64,000 bases of DNA from Whitmania pigra (lineage: Eukaryota; Annelida; Clitellata; Hirudinida; Haemopidae), in assembly GCA_021613335.1 (NCBI GenBank), contig JAJTWR010000475.1, positions 186,001 through 250,000 of the forward strand, given 5' to 3'. Below are positions 36,136-46,365 of this stretch, one piece after another. The position numbers were made by a program, and so were the translations under genes. Within the stretch, counting starts at the first letter, position 1, and every line of letters begins with the position of its first letter. The notes under the pieces are model-generated. The model saw only the letters and a list, made by a program, of their open reading frames with translations. It made no database searches and was not told the origin of the DNA.

Positions 36136-37113
36136 CGCGAACCTGCTTCGATGAAAGACCCCGGGGACGGCGTCGCCCGGCCTGTGCTGGTCTTGGCCGG
36201 ACCGACCGCCAGCGGCAAATCCTCAGCCGCCGTGGCCATCGCCGAACGCACCGGCGGGGTGGTGATAAACGCGGATGCGCTTCAGGTCTATCGTGAATTG
36301 CCAATCCTGACCGCCCAACCGCAGGGCGCGGATCTCATGCGCGCGCCGCACCGCTTATACGGCGCGCTCGATGGCGCCCAAGCTTGCAGCGCCGCCCGCT
36401 GGCGCGCGCTGGCTTTGGCCGAGATCGCCGCCTGCCCCGACCGCCTGCCCATCGTGGTGGGCGGAACCGGACTGTATCTGCTGGCCCTGCTGCAAGGCTT
36501 GTCCGACATGCCGCGCATCGACCCAGCCTTGCGCGCGCGCGCCATCGCTCGCCGCAACGCCTTGGGACCGGCGGCTTTTCATGCCGAAGTGGCGGCGATG
36601 GATCCGGCGACAGGCGCCAAGCTGCCGCCCGGCGACACGCAAAGGCTGGTGCGCGCTTGGGAAGTATTCGCGGCAACCGGGCGGCCGTTCAGCGAGTGGA
36701 TGGCCAGACCGCGCGACGGGCCGCCAGCGCATCTCACCTTTCATAGCGTGATTCTGCTGCCTGAACGCGCGTATCTTTATCGCCAGATCGACCGCCGTTT
36801 TGCCGCCATGGTCCAGGGCGGAGCGCTGGAAGAGATGCGGGCAAGCCGGCATTTGCCAGACGATGCCCCGGTCATGAAGGCGCTGGGAGCGGCCGAGTTG
36901 CGCGCTTATCTGCGCGGAAAAACGACGCTGGAACAGGCCGTCAGCCAGGCGCAGCAGGCATCGCGCCACTATGCCAAACGGCAAATCACCTGGTTTCGCC
37001 ATCAGCTGCCTGTCGCGAAAACGCTCAATACGCAAGATTATTACCAATTACTGGATCAGCTCTTTTCAATTATTCGTCATTTCGAGTTGACCGGCCCATA
37101 TGGACTCACTTAG
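36127..37113 (+). CDS. miaA: tRNA dimethylallyltransferase
   Basis: Adds dimethylallyl to A37 of tRNAs reading UNN codons. About 328 residues. P-loop LAGPTASGKSSAAVAIAER, the conserved VINADALQVYRELPILTAQP (catalytic Asp), GGTGLYLLALLQGLSDMP, and the C-terminal ASRHYAKRQITWFRHQ zinc-finger-like helix. The ATG at 36127 has AAGG just before it; an ATG at 36151 is an alternative that would avoid overlap with divergent serB. Confidence 0.94.
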   Translation: MLHREPASMKDPGDGVARPVLVLAGPTASGKSSAAVAIAERTGGVVINADALQVYRELPILTAQPQGADLMRAPHRLYGALDGAQACSAARWRALALAEIAACPDRLPIVVGGTGLYLLALLQGLSDMPRIDPALRARAIARRNALGPAAFHAEVAAMDPATGAKLPPGDTQRLVRAWEVFAATGRPFSEWMARPRDGPPAHLTFHSVILLPERAYLYRQIDRRFAAMVQGGALEEMRASRHLPDDAPVMKALGAAELRAYLRGKTTLEQAVSQAQQASRHYAKRQITWFRHQLPVAKTLNTQDYYQLLDQLFSIIRHFELTGPYGLT

Positions 37114-37191
37114 GTTTGCGTCCCCGCCTATGGTCGAAGTATCGTTGGCAGCGCCCGTTCTGGCGATAGATCCGTTGGCTTGGAGGAGAGA

Positions 37192-38958
37192 ATGAGCGAC
37201 GCCTTGCAGAGTATGACCGGAGCCGAGATCGTGTTGCAGGCGCTGCGCGATCAAGGCGTCGATGTCATTTTCGGCTATCCGGGCGGCGCAGTTCTGCCGA
37301 TTTATGACGCGCTGTTTCAGCAAAACCACCTTCGCCATATTCTTGTCCGCCACGAGCAGGCGGCCGTGCATGCCGCTGAAGGCTATGCGCGTTCGACCGG
37401 CAAGGTTGGCTGCGTTCTGGTGACGTCCGGCCCCGGCGCCACCAACGCTGTCACCGGCCTGACCGACGCTTTGATGGATTCGATCCCGGTGGTCTGCTTG
37501 TCGGGTCAGGTGCCAACCCATCTGATCGGCAATGACGCCTTTCAAGAAGCCGACACCACCGGCATCACCCGTCCCTGCACCAAGCATAATTATCTGGTGA
37601 AGGATATCGGCGATCTGGCGCGCACCTTGCACGAGGCGTTTTATGTCGCGCGCACCGGTCGCCCGGGGCCGGTACTAGTCGATCTGCCCAAGGATGTGCA
37701 GCTTGCCGCCGGCCCTTACCTGCCGCCGGAACGGATTCGCCACAAAACCTATGCCGCGCCGCCAGCGCCCGAGATCGCGCTGATCGATCGGGCGTTGGAT
37801 TTGATCGCAGCCTCCAAGCGTCCCGTCCTGTATGGCGGCGGCGGCCTGATCAATGCCGGCGACCGGGCCTGCGAGCTGTTGACCGAATTCGTCCGCATGA
37901 CCGGAATGCCTTGTACCTTGACCTTGATGGGGCTTGGCGCTTATCCCGCTTCCGACCGGCAGTTTTTGGGTATGCTGGGAATGCATGGCACCTATGAAGC
38001 CAACATGACCATGCATGACAGCGACGTCATGGTTGCCATGGGGGCGCGTTTCGATGACCGGGTGACGGGGCGGTTGAATGCTTTCGCCCCCAAGTCGCAA
38101 AAGATTCATGTCGATATCGACGCCAGTTCGATCAACAAGAGCGTTCGGGTCGATCTGCCGATCGTCGGTCATGCCGCCATCGTGCTGGAAATGATGATCG
38201 AGCGCTGGCGACGGCGCGGCTTGTCAACCGACAAAAAAGCGATGGACGGCTGGTGGGGTCAGATCGAGGAATGGCGCCGGCGCGACAGTCTGGCTTATCG
38301 CCAGGGCGACAAGATCATCAAACCGCAATATGCCATTCAGCGTCTGTGGGAAAAGACCAAAGGCCGCGAGACGTTTGTGACCACCGAGGTTGGCCAGCAC
38401 CAGATGTGGGCGGCGCAATTCTATCGTTTCGACAAGCCGCGCCATTGGATGACCTCAGGGGGGCTTGGCACCATGGGTTACGGTTTGCCGGCGGCGATGG
38501 GGGTACAGATCGCCCATCCCGATGCGCTGGTGGTCGATATTTCCGGCGAGGCGTCCGTTTTGATGAATATTCAAGAATTATCGACACTGGCGCAATATCG
38601 CTTGCCGGTAAAAGTATTCATCCTCAATAACGAATATATGGGCATGGTCCGCCAATGGCAGGAATTGCTGCATGGCGGTCGTTATTCTGAAAGCTATTCG
38701 GCGGCATTGCCCGATTTTGTCAAGCTTGCCGAGGCGTTTCATGCGGTTGGTTTACGGGCCGAGACGGTGGATCAGCTGGATGGCGTTATCGATGAGATGT
38801 TGGAGAGCGACCGGCCGGTGGTTGCCGATATTTGCGTCGATAAGAAGGAGAATTGCTTTCCGATGATTCCCTCGGGGGCGGCCCATAATGAAATGCTGTT
38901 AGGACCGGAGGATCGCGCCAATCCCACGGCGACGGAAGAGGGGATGGTGCTGGTTTGA
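37192..38958 (+). CDS. ilvB: Acetolactate synthase, large (catalytic) subunit
   Basis: TPP- and FAD-dependent first common enzyme of branched-chain amino acid synthesis. 588 residues. Glu-containing VRHEQAAVHAAEGYARSTGK, FAD domain GGGGLINAGDRACELL, MGARFDDRVTGRL, and the TPP/Mg motif DISGEASVLMNIQELSTL with NNEYMGMVRQWQ. This form of the TPP motif is usual in alphaproteobacterial IlvB. GGAGGAG before ATG 37192 decides the start. First gene of an ilvBNC row ending in a strong terminator. Confidence 0.96.
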   Translation: MSDALQSMTGAEIVLQALRDQGVDVIFGYPGGAVLPIYDALFQQNHLRHILVRHEQAAVHAAEGYARSTGKVGCVLVTSGPGATNAVTGLTDALMDSIPVVCLSGQVPTHLIGNDAFQEADTTGITRPCTKHNYLVKDIGDLARTLHEAFYVARTGRPGPVLVDLPKDVQLAAGPYLPPERIRHKTYAAPPAPEIALIDRALDLIAASKRPVLYGGGGLINAGDRACELLTEFVRMTGMPCTLTLMGLGAYPASDRQFLGMLGMHGTYEANMTMHDSDVMVAMGARFDDRVTGRLNAFAPKSQKIHVDIDASSINKSVRVDLPIVGHAAIVLEMMIERWRRRGLSTDKKAMDGWWGQIEEWRRRDSLAYRQGDKIIKPQYAIQRLWEKTKGRETFVTTEVGQHQMWAAQFYRFDKPRHWMTSGGLGTMGYGLPAAMGVQIAHPDALVVDISGEASVLMNIQELSTLAQYRLPVKVFILNNEYMGMVRQWQELLHGGRYSESYSAALPDFVKLAEAFHAVGLRAETVDQLDGVIDEMLESDRPVVADICVDKKENCFPMIPSGAAHNEMLLGPEDRANPTATEEGMVLV

Positions 38959-39006
38959 CCCGGCATCGCGTCGTTGTCGCACTCCACGCCTGCCAGGGAG
39001 CCTGTT

Positions 39007-39513
39007 GTGAGCACTGAAATTCATCGCCACACCATTGCCGTGCTGGTGGATAATGAACCCGGCGTGTTGGCGCGGGTGATCGGTCTGTTTTCCGGTCGTG
39101 GCTACAACATCGAAAGCCTGACCGTGGCCGAGGTTGACGCCGCGCAGAATGTATCGCGCATTACCGTTGTCACCAGCGGCACGGCGATGATCGTCGAACA
39201 GATCAAGGCGCAACTCGCCCGGCTGGTGCCGGTGCATGCGGTGCGCGATTTGACCGTTGAAGGCGCGCATGTCGAGCGCGAACTGGCGTTGATGAAAGTT
39301 GTTGGCGCCGGCGACAAGCGAGTTGAAGCGCTGCGCATTGCCGATATCTTTCGCGCCCGCGTGCTGGATGCCACCAATGACAGTTTCATGTTCGAACTGA
39401 CCGGCGGAACGGATAAGCTCAACGCCTTCATAATGCTGATGCAATCGTTGGGGCTGGTTGATGTCTGCCGTACCGGCGTCGTCGCCATGAGCCGGGGAAA
39501 CGAGCGTTTTTGA
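39007..39513 (+). CDS. ilvN: Acetolactate synthase, small (regulatory) subunit
   Basis: 168 residues. N-terminal ACT domain HTIAVLVDNEPGVLARVIGLFSGRGYNIESLTVAEVD, which binds valine for feedback inhibition, and a C-terminal domain with RVEALRIADIFRARVLDAT. A GTG at 39007 with GGGAG before it gives the family start; the ATG at 38974 would overlap the region after ilvB and lacks a site. Lies 48 bases after ilvB. Confidence 0.95.
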   Translation: MSTEIHRHTIAVLVDNEPGVLARVIGLFSGRGYNIESLTVAEVDAAQNVSRITVVTSGTAMIVEQIKAQLARLVPVHAVRDLTVEGAHVERELALMKVVGAGDKRVEALRIADIFRARVLDATNDSFMFELTGGTDKLNAFIMLMQSLGLVDVCRTGVVAMSRGNERF

Positions 39514-39546
39514 TCGTTCGCCCCATTTGCCGACCCCATAAACTGA

Positions 39547-40578
<1,032 letters not shown>

Positions 40579-40589
40579 CCAAGGCAGGA

Positions 40590-40636
40590 ATTCTCACCGC
40601 GCGGAACGGCTTGCGCGGTGAGAATGTCGGTTTTTT
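40590..40636 (+). terminator. Rho-independent terminator of ilvBNC
   Basis: 13-bp perfect inverted repeat ATTCTCACCGCGC (40590-40602) / GCGCGGTGAGAAT (40613-40625) with a 10-base loop, then TTTTTT at 40631-40636. The end of the ilvBNC transcript. Confidence 0.9.
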
Positions 40637-40845
40637 ATTTTGTCATTGTCTCTATGAGAAATTGTCATTGATCTGATTTCATGCCAATGATTGCTTTGCT
40701 CAATCTTTCATGGATGACAGTTTCAATTTCTCCAGCACGGCGGCAAGCCACCGTGATAAAAAACGGTTGAGCCTGACCGGCCCAACCGCGAAAATCCCAC
40801 ACCCGGCAAAACGGCCCGGCAAAATGGCAACGAAGATCCAACCTT

Positions 40846-41886
40846 ATGGTTTTGAACACGGTAGAAGCCCTGTCCGACGCGGGATTGATTTCAGTCGATC
40901 GTGTCCACAACCTGCAACCGGTCGCTGAGCGGTTTGCTGTGTCGGTGACCGGCCACGTCGCCGGCTTGATCGACCCAACCGACCCGGACGATCCGATTGC
41001 CCGCCAATATCTGCCCCGGCTGGAGGAATTGCACATCCAGCCCGAAGAACGCCTGGATCCGATCGGCGATGAGGCTTACGCTCCCCTTCCCGGCATCGTT
41101 CACCGTCACCCCGACCGGGTATTGTTGAAAATCACCCGGCTTTGTCCGGTTTATTGCCGCTTTTGCTTCCGGCGTGAGACGATCGGGCCCGGCAAAAGCG
41201 GCTTGAGCCCGGAACAGCTCGATGCCGCGCTCGCTTACATTGCCCGCCACGATGAGGTGTGGGAAGCAATCTTGACCGGCGGCGATCCGCTGGTCTTGTC
41301 GGCGCGCCGGCTGGCGGCGGTGCTAACCCGCTTGGAGGCGATACCCCATCTGGGCTCCATTCGCATCCACAGCCGCGTGCCGGTAACCGATCCCGGCCGG
41401 ATCACGCCAGCCCTGGTCAAAAACTTACAGCGGACCAAGCCGCTATGGCTGTTGCTGCACGCCAATCATGCGCGCGAATTTGCCCCGCCCGCTCGCGCGG
41501 CCATCGCCCGTCTGGTCGATGCTGGCATCCCGATCCTGGGCCAGTCGGTGTTGTTGCGCGGGGTCAACGACGATTTGCCGGCCCTGACCGATCTGTTCCG
41601 AACCATGGTCGAATGCCGTATCAAACCGTATTATCTGCATCACGGCGATCTTGCCCGCGGCACGGCGCATTTTCGCGTGCCGATCGCGCGCGGGCAGGCC
41701 TTGGCGCGCGCCTTGCGTCAGCGCTCGTCCGGCTTGTGTCAGCCAACCTATATGCTGGATATCCCGGGCGGTCATGGAAAAATACCCATCGGCCCGGATT
41801 ATCTGGAAGCTGCGTCAGACCATGCCTGGCAGGTAACCGATCACCGCGACAATCGCCACCATTACTGCGATATCATCCCATTGTGA
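40846..41886 (+). CDS. Lysine-2,3-aminomutase-like radical SAM protein (EpmB/KamA type)
   Basis: 346 residues. Radical SAM cluster motif LCPVYCRFCFRRE (Cys-x3-Cys-x2-Cys), SAM-binding ILTGGDPLVL, RIHSRVPVTDPGRI, and C-terminal PLP lysine region DIPGGHGKIPIG. This short form matches EpmB, which acts on lysine for EF-P modification, or uncharacterised KamA-like proteins. No efp or epmA gene is in the window, so the role is open. Followed nine bases later by maiA. Confidence 0.85.
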   Translation: MVLNTVEALSDAGLISVDRVHNLQPVAERFAVSVTGHVAGLIDPTDPDDPIARQYLPRLEELHIQPEERLDPIGDEAYAPLPGIVHRHPDRVLLKITRLCPVYCRFCFRRETIGPGKSGLSPEQLDAALAYIARHDEVWEAILTGGDPLVLSARRLAAVLTRLEAIPHLGSIRIHSRVPVTDPGRITPALVKNLQRTKPLWLLLHANHAREFAPPARAAIARLVDAGIPILGQSVLLRGVNDDLPALTDLFRTMVECRIKPYYLHHGDLARGTAHFRVPIARGQALARALRQRSSGLCQPTYMLDIPGGHGKIPIGPDYLEAASDHAWQVTDHRDNRHHYCDIIPL

Positions 41887-41895
41887 GTCCTGATT

Positions 41896-42543
41896 ATGCT
41901 GAAGATGTATGGTTACTTTCGCTCGTCCGCGGCGTTCCGGGTGCGAATCGCCCTTAATTTGAAAGGCGTGCCAGCCGAGCTCGTGCCGGTGCAGCTGCGC
42001 AAGGCGGAACAAAAAACGCCGGATTATCGAGCGCTCAATCCAAGCGGGCTGGTCCCAACCCTGGTCGAGGAAGATGGAACGCCGCTGCAACAATCGCTGG
42101 CCATCATCGAATATTTGGATGAAACCTATCCTGAACCGGCCCTGTTACCCGAACAGCCACGCCAACGCGCCCGCGTGCGGGCGATTGCCCTGTCCATCGC
42201 TTGCGATATCCACCCGCTCAACAATCTGCGGGTGTTGAACTATCTGAAGGCGCCACTGAACCACGATCAAGCAACCATCGATGAATGGTGCCGTCATTGG
42301 ATTGCCGAAGGTTTGCGCGCGATGGAAAAAATGCTTGCCGATTCTGCCGAAACCGGCCGTTTTTGTCAGGGCGAGCAGCCGGGATTGGCCGATATCTGCC
42401 TTGTGCCGCAGCTGTTCAACGCCAAGCGCGTTTCGTGCGATCTGTCGCCCTACCCAACCGTCATGCGCATTTTTGGCCATTGTATGGCCCTGCCAGCCTT
42501 CGATGCCGCGCAGCCAGCCAAGCAACCCGACGCCGAAGCGTAA
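41896..42543 (+). CDS. maiA: Maleylacetoacetate isomerase (zeta-class glutathione transferase)
   Basis: 215 residues. The zeta GST active site YFRSSAAFRVRIALNLKG (two Ser and following residues contacting glutathione), NPSGLVPTLVEEDGTPLQQSLAIIEYLDET, and the C-terminal helical domain with CDIHPLNNLRVLNYL. Isomerises maleylacetoacetate in tyrosine catabolism with glutathione. Overlaps nothing; likely cotranscribed with the radical SAM gene before it. No homogentisate or fumarylacetoacetase gene is visible. Confidence 0.9.
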   Translation: MLKMYGYFRSSAAFRVRIALNLKGVPAELVPVQLRKAEQKTPDYRALNPSGLVPTLVEEDGTPLQQSLAIIEYLDETYPEPALLPEQPRQRARVRAIALSIACDIHPLNNLRVLNYLKAPLNHDQATIDEWCRHWIAEGLRAMEKMLADSAETGRFCQGEQPGLADICLVPQLFNAKRVSCDLSPYPTVMRIFGHCMALPAFDAAQPAKQPDAEA

Positions 42544-42684
42544 ACCGATCGCAGCATGAGCAAGCGCTGGCTCGATGGCGTAGTCGGCGATGCGATTCAC
42601 ACCGCGCTGTGCGCGGCAGGATTCAACCCGCGGTCGCTGTTGCGGGCCCCGTTTCCGGCTTCCCGCCTGCCGCGGAAATGGCGG

Positions 42685-43731
42685 TTACTCGCCGCTTTCC
42701 CCCGTTGCCAGCCCGCAGGCATGGCAGAAGCGGGCGAAAGCGTTCTTGCGCGCCTTGCAGCCGCCGCAACGGTGGAACAGGCAGATGCCGCAATGCGGGC
42801 AAAAATCGATCGCCGGATTGTCCATCTCCACCGACCGCTCGCAGCCGGGACACACCTTCTTGATCAGCCGGGCAAGCGCCGTGTCGTAGGAAAGCTCCTT
42901 GCGTCGCTCGAGATCGGGCTTCGCCTCGGCCTGTTTCTGCTTCTCAAGGTAGCGGTTCAGCGCGACGATGGCGTAGCGGCCGACCAGCATGGTAGTAAGG
43001 ATGCCGACGACGTAACGCACATAGCCGCCGTAGCTTGGCAGATACGGCACCAGCTCGACGAAGAAGGCGAACAGCGCGAAGAAGATGAAACCCCAGACGA
43101 AAGGCCACCACATGGACTGGCGCTTCTTGGCGAACAGCCAGCCGGCAATGACGAGCAGCGGCAGGGTCAGCGCCAGCCGGTAGCCGAAAACGCGCAACTC
43201 CTGGGAGCGCCATTCGCTCATCAGTTTTTCCGAAGCATGGTCGCCCAGCGCACGCAAGTCGTGCAGCGCCAACTCCTCGGCCTGCCTGGCGTCGAGCAGC
43301 GCCTGCTGCTGGCCTTCGATCTCGGCCTGCGCCTTGCGTTCGATCTGCCGTAACTTATCCAGCGCTTGCGTTCGCTCGATCAGCTCGCCGTCCTGCTCCG
43401 ATCGCTGCGTGGCCTGGCGCGTTGCCAGCCAGTTGTTGAAGCTATCCCGCGCGGTGCTCGAATCGGCCTGCGCCGCGTTCAACTTCAAACGGGCCATCTC
43501 CAGCGCGTCCTGGACGCGCTGCTGCGCCTCCCGCAGCGCCTTGATCTCGACGCGCAGCCGGTCGGCGGCCGGCTTGTCGATGAAGTCTTCCTCGGTATAG
43601 CGCCGCTCGACCCTGGGCAGATCCTTGACGACCGTGCTGCCCAGCCCGATCAGGAAGCCGGCCAAGATGAAAGCGACGAGCCACAGTCCGAAGCGGAACC
43701 ATTTCTCCTGCAGCCGCAGCGCCTTGCTCAT
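42685..43731 (-). CDS. Membrane protein with coiled coil and C-terminal zinc ribbon
   Basis: 348 residues. One membrane helix at residues about 13-33 (GLWLVAFILAGFLIGLG), a long charged coiled-coil stretch (about 60-170), two or three further helices (about 185-265), then a soluble tail with four Cys pairs: CPGC, CPHC, CGGC and CHAC, a double zinc ribbon. I know of similar proteins annotated as serine endopeptidase or zinc-ribbon proteins in betaproteobacteria, but no protease motif is visible. It uses TTC, GAC, AAG and GAG more than its neighbours, and an alien context between maiA and DUF6476, so transfer is possible. The frame opens upstream; ATG 43731 is the natural start. Function unknown. 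Confidence 0.7.
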   Translation of the reverse strand: MSKALRLQEKWFRFGLWLVAFILAGFLIGLGSTVVKDLPRVERRYTEEDFIDKPAADRLRVEIKALREAQQRVQDALEMARLKLNAAQADSSTARDSFNNWLATRQATQRSEQDGELIERTQALDKLRQIERKAQAEIEGQQQALLDARQAEELALHDLRALGDHASEKLMSEWRSQELRVFGYRLALTLPLLVIAGWLFAKKRQSMWWPFVWGFIFFALFAFFVELVPYLPSYGGYVRYVVGILTTMLVGRYAIVALNRYLEKQKQAEAKPDLERRKELSYDTALARLIKKVCPGCERSVEMDNPAIDFCPHCGICLFHRCGGCKARKNAFARFCHACGLATGESGE

Positions 43732-44020
43732 GTCCGCCCTCCTCCCGAATACCGCTTGCGCGGTAAAGCAAAAATCTGCACGCTGAGCGCGCCGGCTAGC
43801 GTTGAGAGAGCAGAAAGCTGCAATCCGGCTGGGGCAGGAACGCAATGAACGAATGTGAGTCACCTGGCAGGCGTGCATCTTTACAGCAATCCTCACGCCG
43901 GTGGCAAGTCTTGCATTCGCGGGAAGTCTGCGTCGAGCGGCGCTTCAACGATCCTGCCCGTAGGCGTGACGTTGGTCTCTCGATTGGCAGCCAGGGCGCT
44001 GGCATTGTCGCAAGCAAAAT

Positions 44021-44305
44021 TCACGGCGCCGCCGGCTCCAGCGACAGGCTGGACAAAAGCCGCCCGCGCCGGGCATCGAGGGTGAGCAGGCGATTGTGCC
44101 CGGTGGCATCGGCCAGATGAAGGAGGATGAGATCGCCGCTGACATGAACCGATTGCAGCCTGGCGCCCGCAGGCAGAGCGATCCTATCCTCCACCGGCGA
44201 GCCGGCGGGGTCGCCAAGCCGGTTGAGCAAGCCATAAATCAGTACGCCGAACCCGATCAGGATCAACAGCCCCATGATGCCAACCAGCGCTTTTAACGCT
44301 GCCAT
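44021..44305 (-). CDS. DUF6476-type small membrane-anchored protein
   Basis: 94 residues. One N-terminal membrane helix (ALVGIMGLLILIGFGVLIYGLL) then a short periplasmic domain of beta strands (ARLQSVHVSGDLILLHLA, GHNRLLTLDARRGRLL). Alphaproteobacteria carry this small family divergently from an RluA-type gene next to rpoH, which is exactly the setting here. AAAGGAAAAG precedes the ATG at 44305. Function unknown. Confidence 0.78.
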   Translation of the reverse strand: MAALKALVGIMGLLILIGFGVLIYGLLNRLGDPAGSPVEDRIALPAGARLQSVHVSGDLILLHLADATGHNRLLTLDARRGRLLSSLSLEPAAP

Positions 44306-44353
44306 TGCTTTTCCTTTCGTAGATACTTCATCCGTGAAAACCGCTTGAACGTC

Positions 44354-45304
44354 ATGCCGCAATCCCGACTTGTCACCCTGCCCGACGATGCCAAACCTGA
44401 ACGGGTCGATCGCGCCCTAGCGACGCTTCTTCCCGGCCTGTCGCGTTCGCGCCTGAAAAATCTGATCGAGAAAGGATATCTTCAGCATGACGACGTCACC
44501 GTAACCGACCCCTCGTTCAAGGTCAAAGCAGGTCAAACATTTGCCATCTTTCTGCCCGATCCTGTTCCAGCTGAACCGCAAGCTCAAGCAATTCCGCTTG
44601 AGATCGTCTATGAGGATGACGATCTGATCGTGATCGATAAACCAGCCGGCATGGTGGTGCATCCCGCCCCGGGCAATCCCGACGGCACGTTGGTCAACGC
44701 CTTGATCGCCCATTGCGGCGCCAGCTTGACCGGCATCGGCGGCGTCTTGCGCCCTGGTATCGTGCACCGCATCGACAAAGATACCAGCGGCCTGCTGGTC
44801 GCGGCCAAAACCGATGCCGCGTTGGCCGGATTGCGCGCGCAGTTCGCCGGTCATGCCATCGAGCGGCAATATCGCGCCTTCGTTTGGGGCGATCCGCGGC
44901 CGGCCATTGGACGTATCGAAGGCAATATCGCCCGCGCCCGGTACGATCGTAAAAAGATGGCGGTCAGCCATGTTGGCGGCAAGCATGCCGTCACCCATTA
45001 CCGGGTGACGCAGCGCTTCGCCGGTTTGGCGTGTGAGGTCGAGTGCCGTCTGGAAACCGGTCGAACCCATCAGATTCGCGTTCATATGGCGTCGATCGGG
45101 CATGGATTGTTGGGCGATCCGGTCTATCGGCGCCAAGGCGGCCCTGACCCGCGGCTCGCCCCGTGTCTCGCCGCTTTCACCCGCCAGGCGCTTCATGCGG
45201 AAAGATTGGGATTCTGTCATCCAGCTCGCGGCGAGATGCTACGCTTTATCAGCCCGTTGCCCCAGGATATGACCGGTTTGGCCGCTTGCCTTGCCGGTTT
45301 ATGA
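44354..45304 (+). CDS. rluD: Pseudouridine synthase, RluA/RluD family
   Basis: 316 residues. N-terminal S4 RNA-binding domain (ERVDRALATLLPGLSRSRLKNLIEKGYLQ), then the synthase domain with the catalytic Asp in GIVHRIDKDTSGLLVAAKT, and LETGRTHQIRVHMA. Most similar to RluD, which makes three pseudouridines in 23S rRNA helix 69. A TTG at 44345 would add three residues; the ATG at 44354 is used. Starts 48 bases from the divergent DUF6476 gene. Confidence 0.92.
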   Translation: MPQSRLVTLPDDAKPERVDRALATLLPGLSRSRLKNLIEKGYLQHDDVTVTDPSFKVKAGQTFAIFLPDPVPAEPQAQAIPLEIVYEDDDLIVIDKPAGMVVHPAPGNPDGTLVNALIAHCGASLTGIGGVLRPGIVHRIDKDTSGLLVAAKTDAALAGLRAQFAGHAIERQYRAFVWGDPRPAIGRIEGNIARARYDRKKMAVSHVGGKHAVTHYRVTQRFAGLACEVECRLETGRTHQIRVHMASIGHGLLGDPVYRRQGGPDPRLAPCLAAFTRQALHAERLGFCHPARGEMLRFISPLPQDMTGLAACLAGL

Positions 45305-45361
45305 CATTTCGTTCGATGCCTGTATCCGAGGGAGGCAGATGTCGGATTGAGAGCGCGAGCA

Positions 45362-45389
45362 TTGACGTTAACAGTGTCATCCGTATAAC
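45362..45389 (+). promoter_or_regulatory. Sigma70-type promoter upstream of rpoH
   Basis: TTGACG at 45362-45367 and TATAAC at 45384-45389, with 16 bases between, a close match to the housekeeping consensus. It lies about 70 bases upstream of the rpoH start codon and after the rluD stop. Confidence 0.6.
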
Positions 45390-45457
45390 AGTAGTGCGGG
45401 AAGCAGGCGGAATATCCGCTGGATGATCTCGCCGAAATGGAAGAAGGAACCAGGAAA

Positions 45458-46339
45458 ATGAGCCCCCATCTACCGGCGATCAGCAGCGAAAGCAATCTTG
45501 CCCGGTATCTGCGAGAGATCCGCAAGTTTCCCATGCTGGCGCCGGAAGAGGAATACATGCTGGCCAAACGCCTGCGTGAACATGGCGATGTCGATGCCGC
45601 CCATCGGCTGGTCACGAGCCACCTGCGGTTGGTGGCGAAAATCGCCATGGGTTATCGCGGCTATGGGCTGCCGCTCAACGACCTGATTTCGGAAGGCAAT
45701 GTCGGCATGATGCAGGCAGTCAAGCGCTTCGACCCCGAACGCGGCTTCCGCTTGGCCACTTATGCCATGTGGTGGATTCGCGCCGCCATCCAGGAATATA
45801 TTTTGCATTCCTGGAGCCTGGTGAAAATCGGCACCACGGCGGCGCAAAAAAAACTGTTCTTCAATTTACGAAAATTGAAGGGTCAGATGCAGGCGATCGA
45901 CGATGGCGACTTGCCGGCTGAGACGGTGAATAAAATCGCCGCCGATCTGAATGTCACCGTCGACGATGTCGTGCAGATGAATCGCCGCATGGCCAGCCCC
46001 GATCATAGCCTGAACGCGCCGTTGCGCGTTGATGGCGAAGGGGAATGGCAGGATTGGCTGGTTGATGAGACCGTCAACCAGGAAATTCAGCTTGGCGACC
46101 GCCAGGAGCTGGACAAGCGCAAGACGTTGCTAGCGCATGCCATGAAGGGGCTGAACGAGCGGGAAAAACATATTTTGATCGAACGGCGGCTGCGTGAAAC
46201 ACCGATAACGCTGGAAGAATTAAGCCAGCGTTATAATATCAGCCGCGAACGCGTCCGCCAGATCGAGGGACGGGCCTTTGAAAAACTGCAAAAGGCCGTC
46301 CACAAAGCGGCAAGCGATCAGAATTTGTTTTCAGGTTGA
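45458..46339 (+). CDS. rpoH: RNA polymerase sigma-32 factor RpoH
   Basis: Heat-shock sigma factor directing RNA polymerase to chaperone and protease promoters. 293 residues. Region 2 LVTSHLRLVAKIAMGYRGYG and DLISEGNVGMMQAVKRFDPERGFRLATYAMWWIRAAIQEYIL, the RpoH box AAQKKLFFNLRK, and region 4 with NISRERVRQIEGRAFEKL. CCAGGAAA before ATG 45458 decides the start over an ATG at 45437. Likely regulated at both transcription and protein stability, as in the family. Confidence 0.95.
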   Translation: MSPHLPAISSESNLARYLREIRKFPMLAPEEEYMLAKRLREHGDVDAAHRLVTSHLRLVAKIAMGYRGYGLPLNDLISEGNVGMMQAVKRFDPERGFRLATYAMWWIRAAIQEYILHSWSLVKIGTTAAQKKLFFNLRKLKGQMQAIDDGDLPAETVNKIAADLNVTVDDVVQMNRRMASPDHSLNAPLRVDGEGEWQDWLVDETVNQEIQLGDRQELDKRKTLLAHAMKGLNEREKHILIERRLRETPITLEELSQRYNISRERVRQIEGRAFEKLQKAVHKAASDQNLFSG

Positions 46340-46364
46340 AAGCCGGCGGGTTGAAAGCCGGCGG
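46335..46364. repeat. 15-bp tandem duplication between convergent genes
   Basis: GTTGAAAGCCGGCGG occurs twice in a row (46335-46349 and 46350-46364). The first copy spans the rpoH stop codon, and the second ends next to the stop of the convergent gdx gene. Looks like a small local duplication. Function, if any, unknown. Confidence 0.8.
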
Positions 46365-46365
46365 C

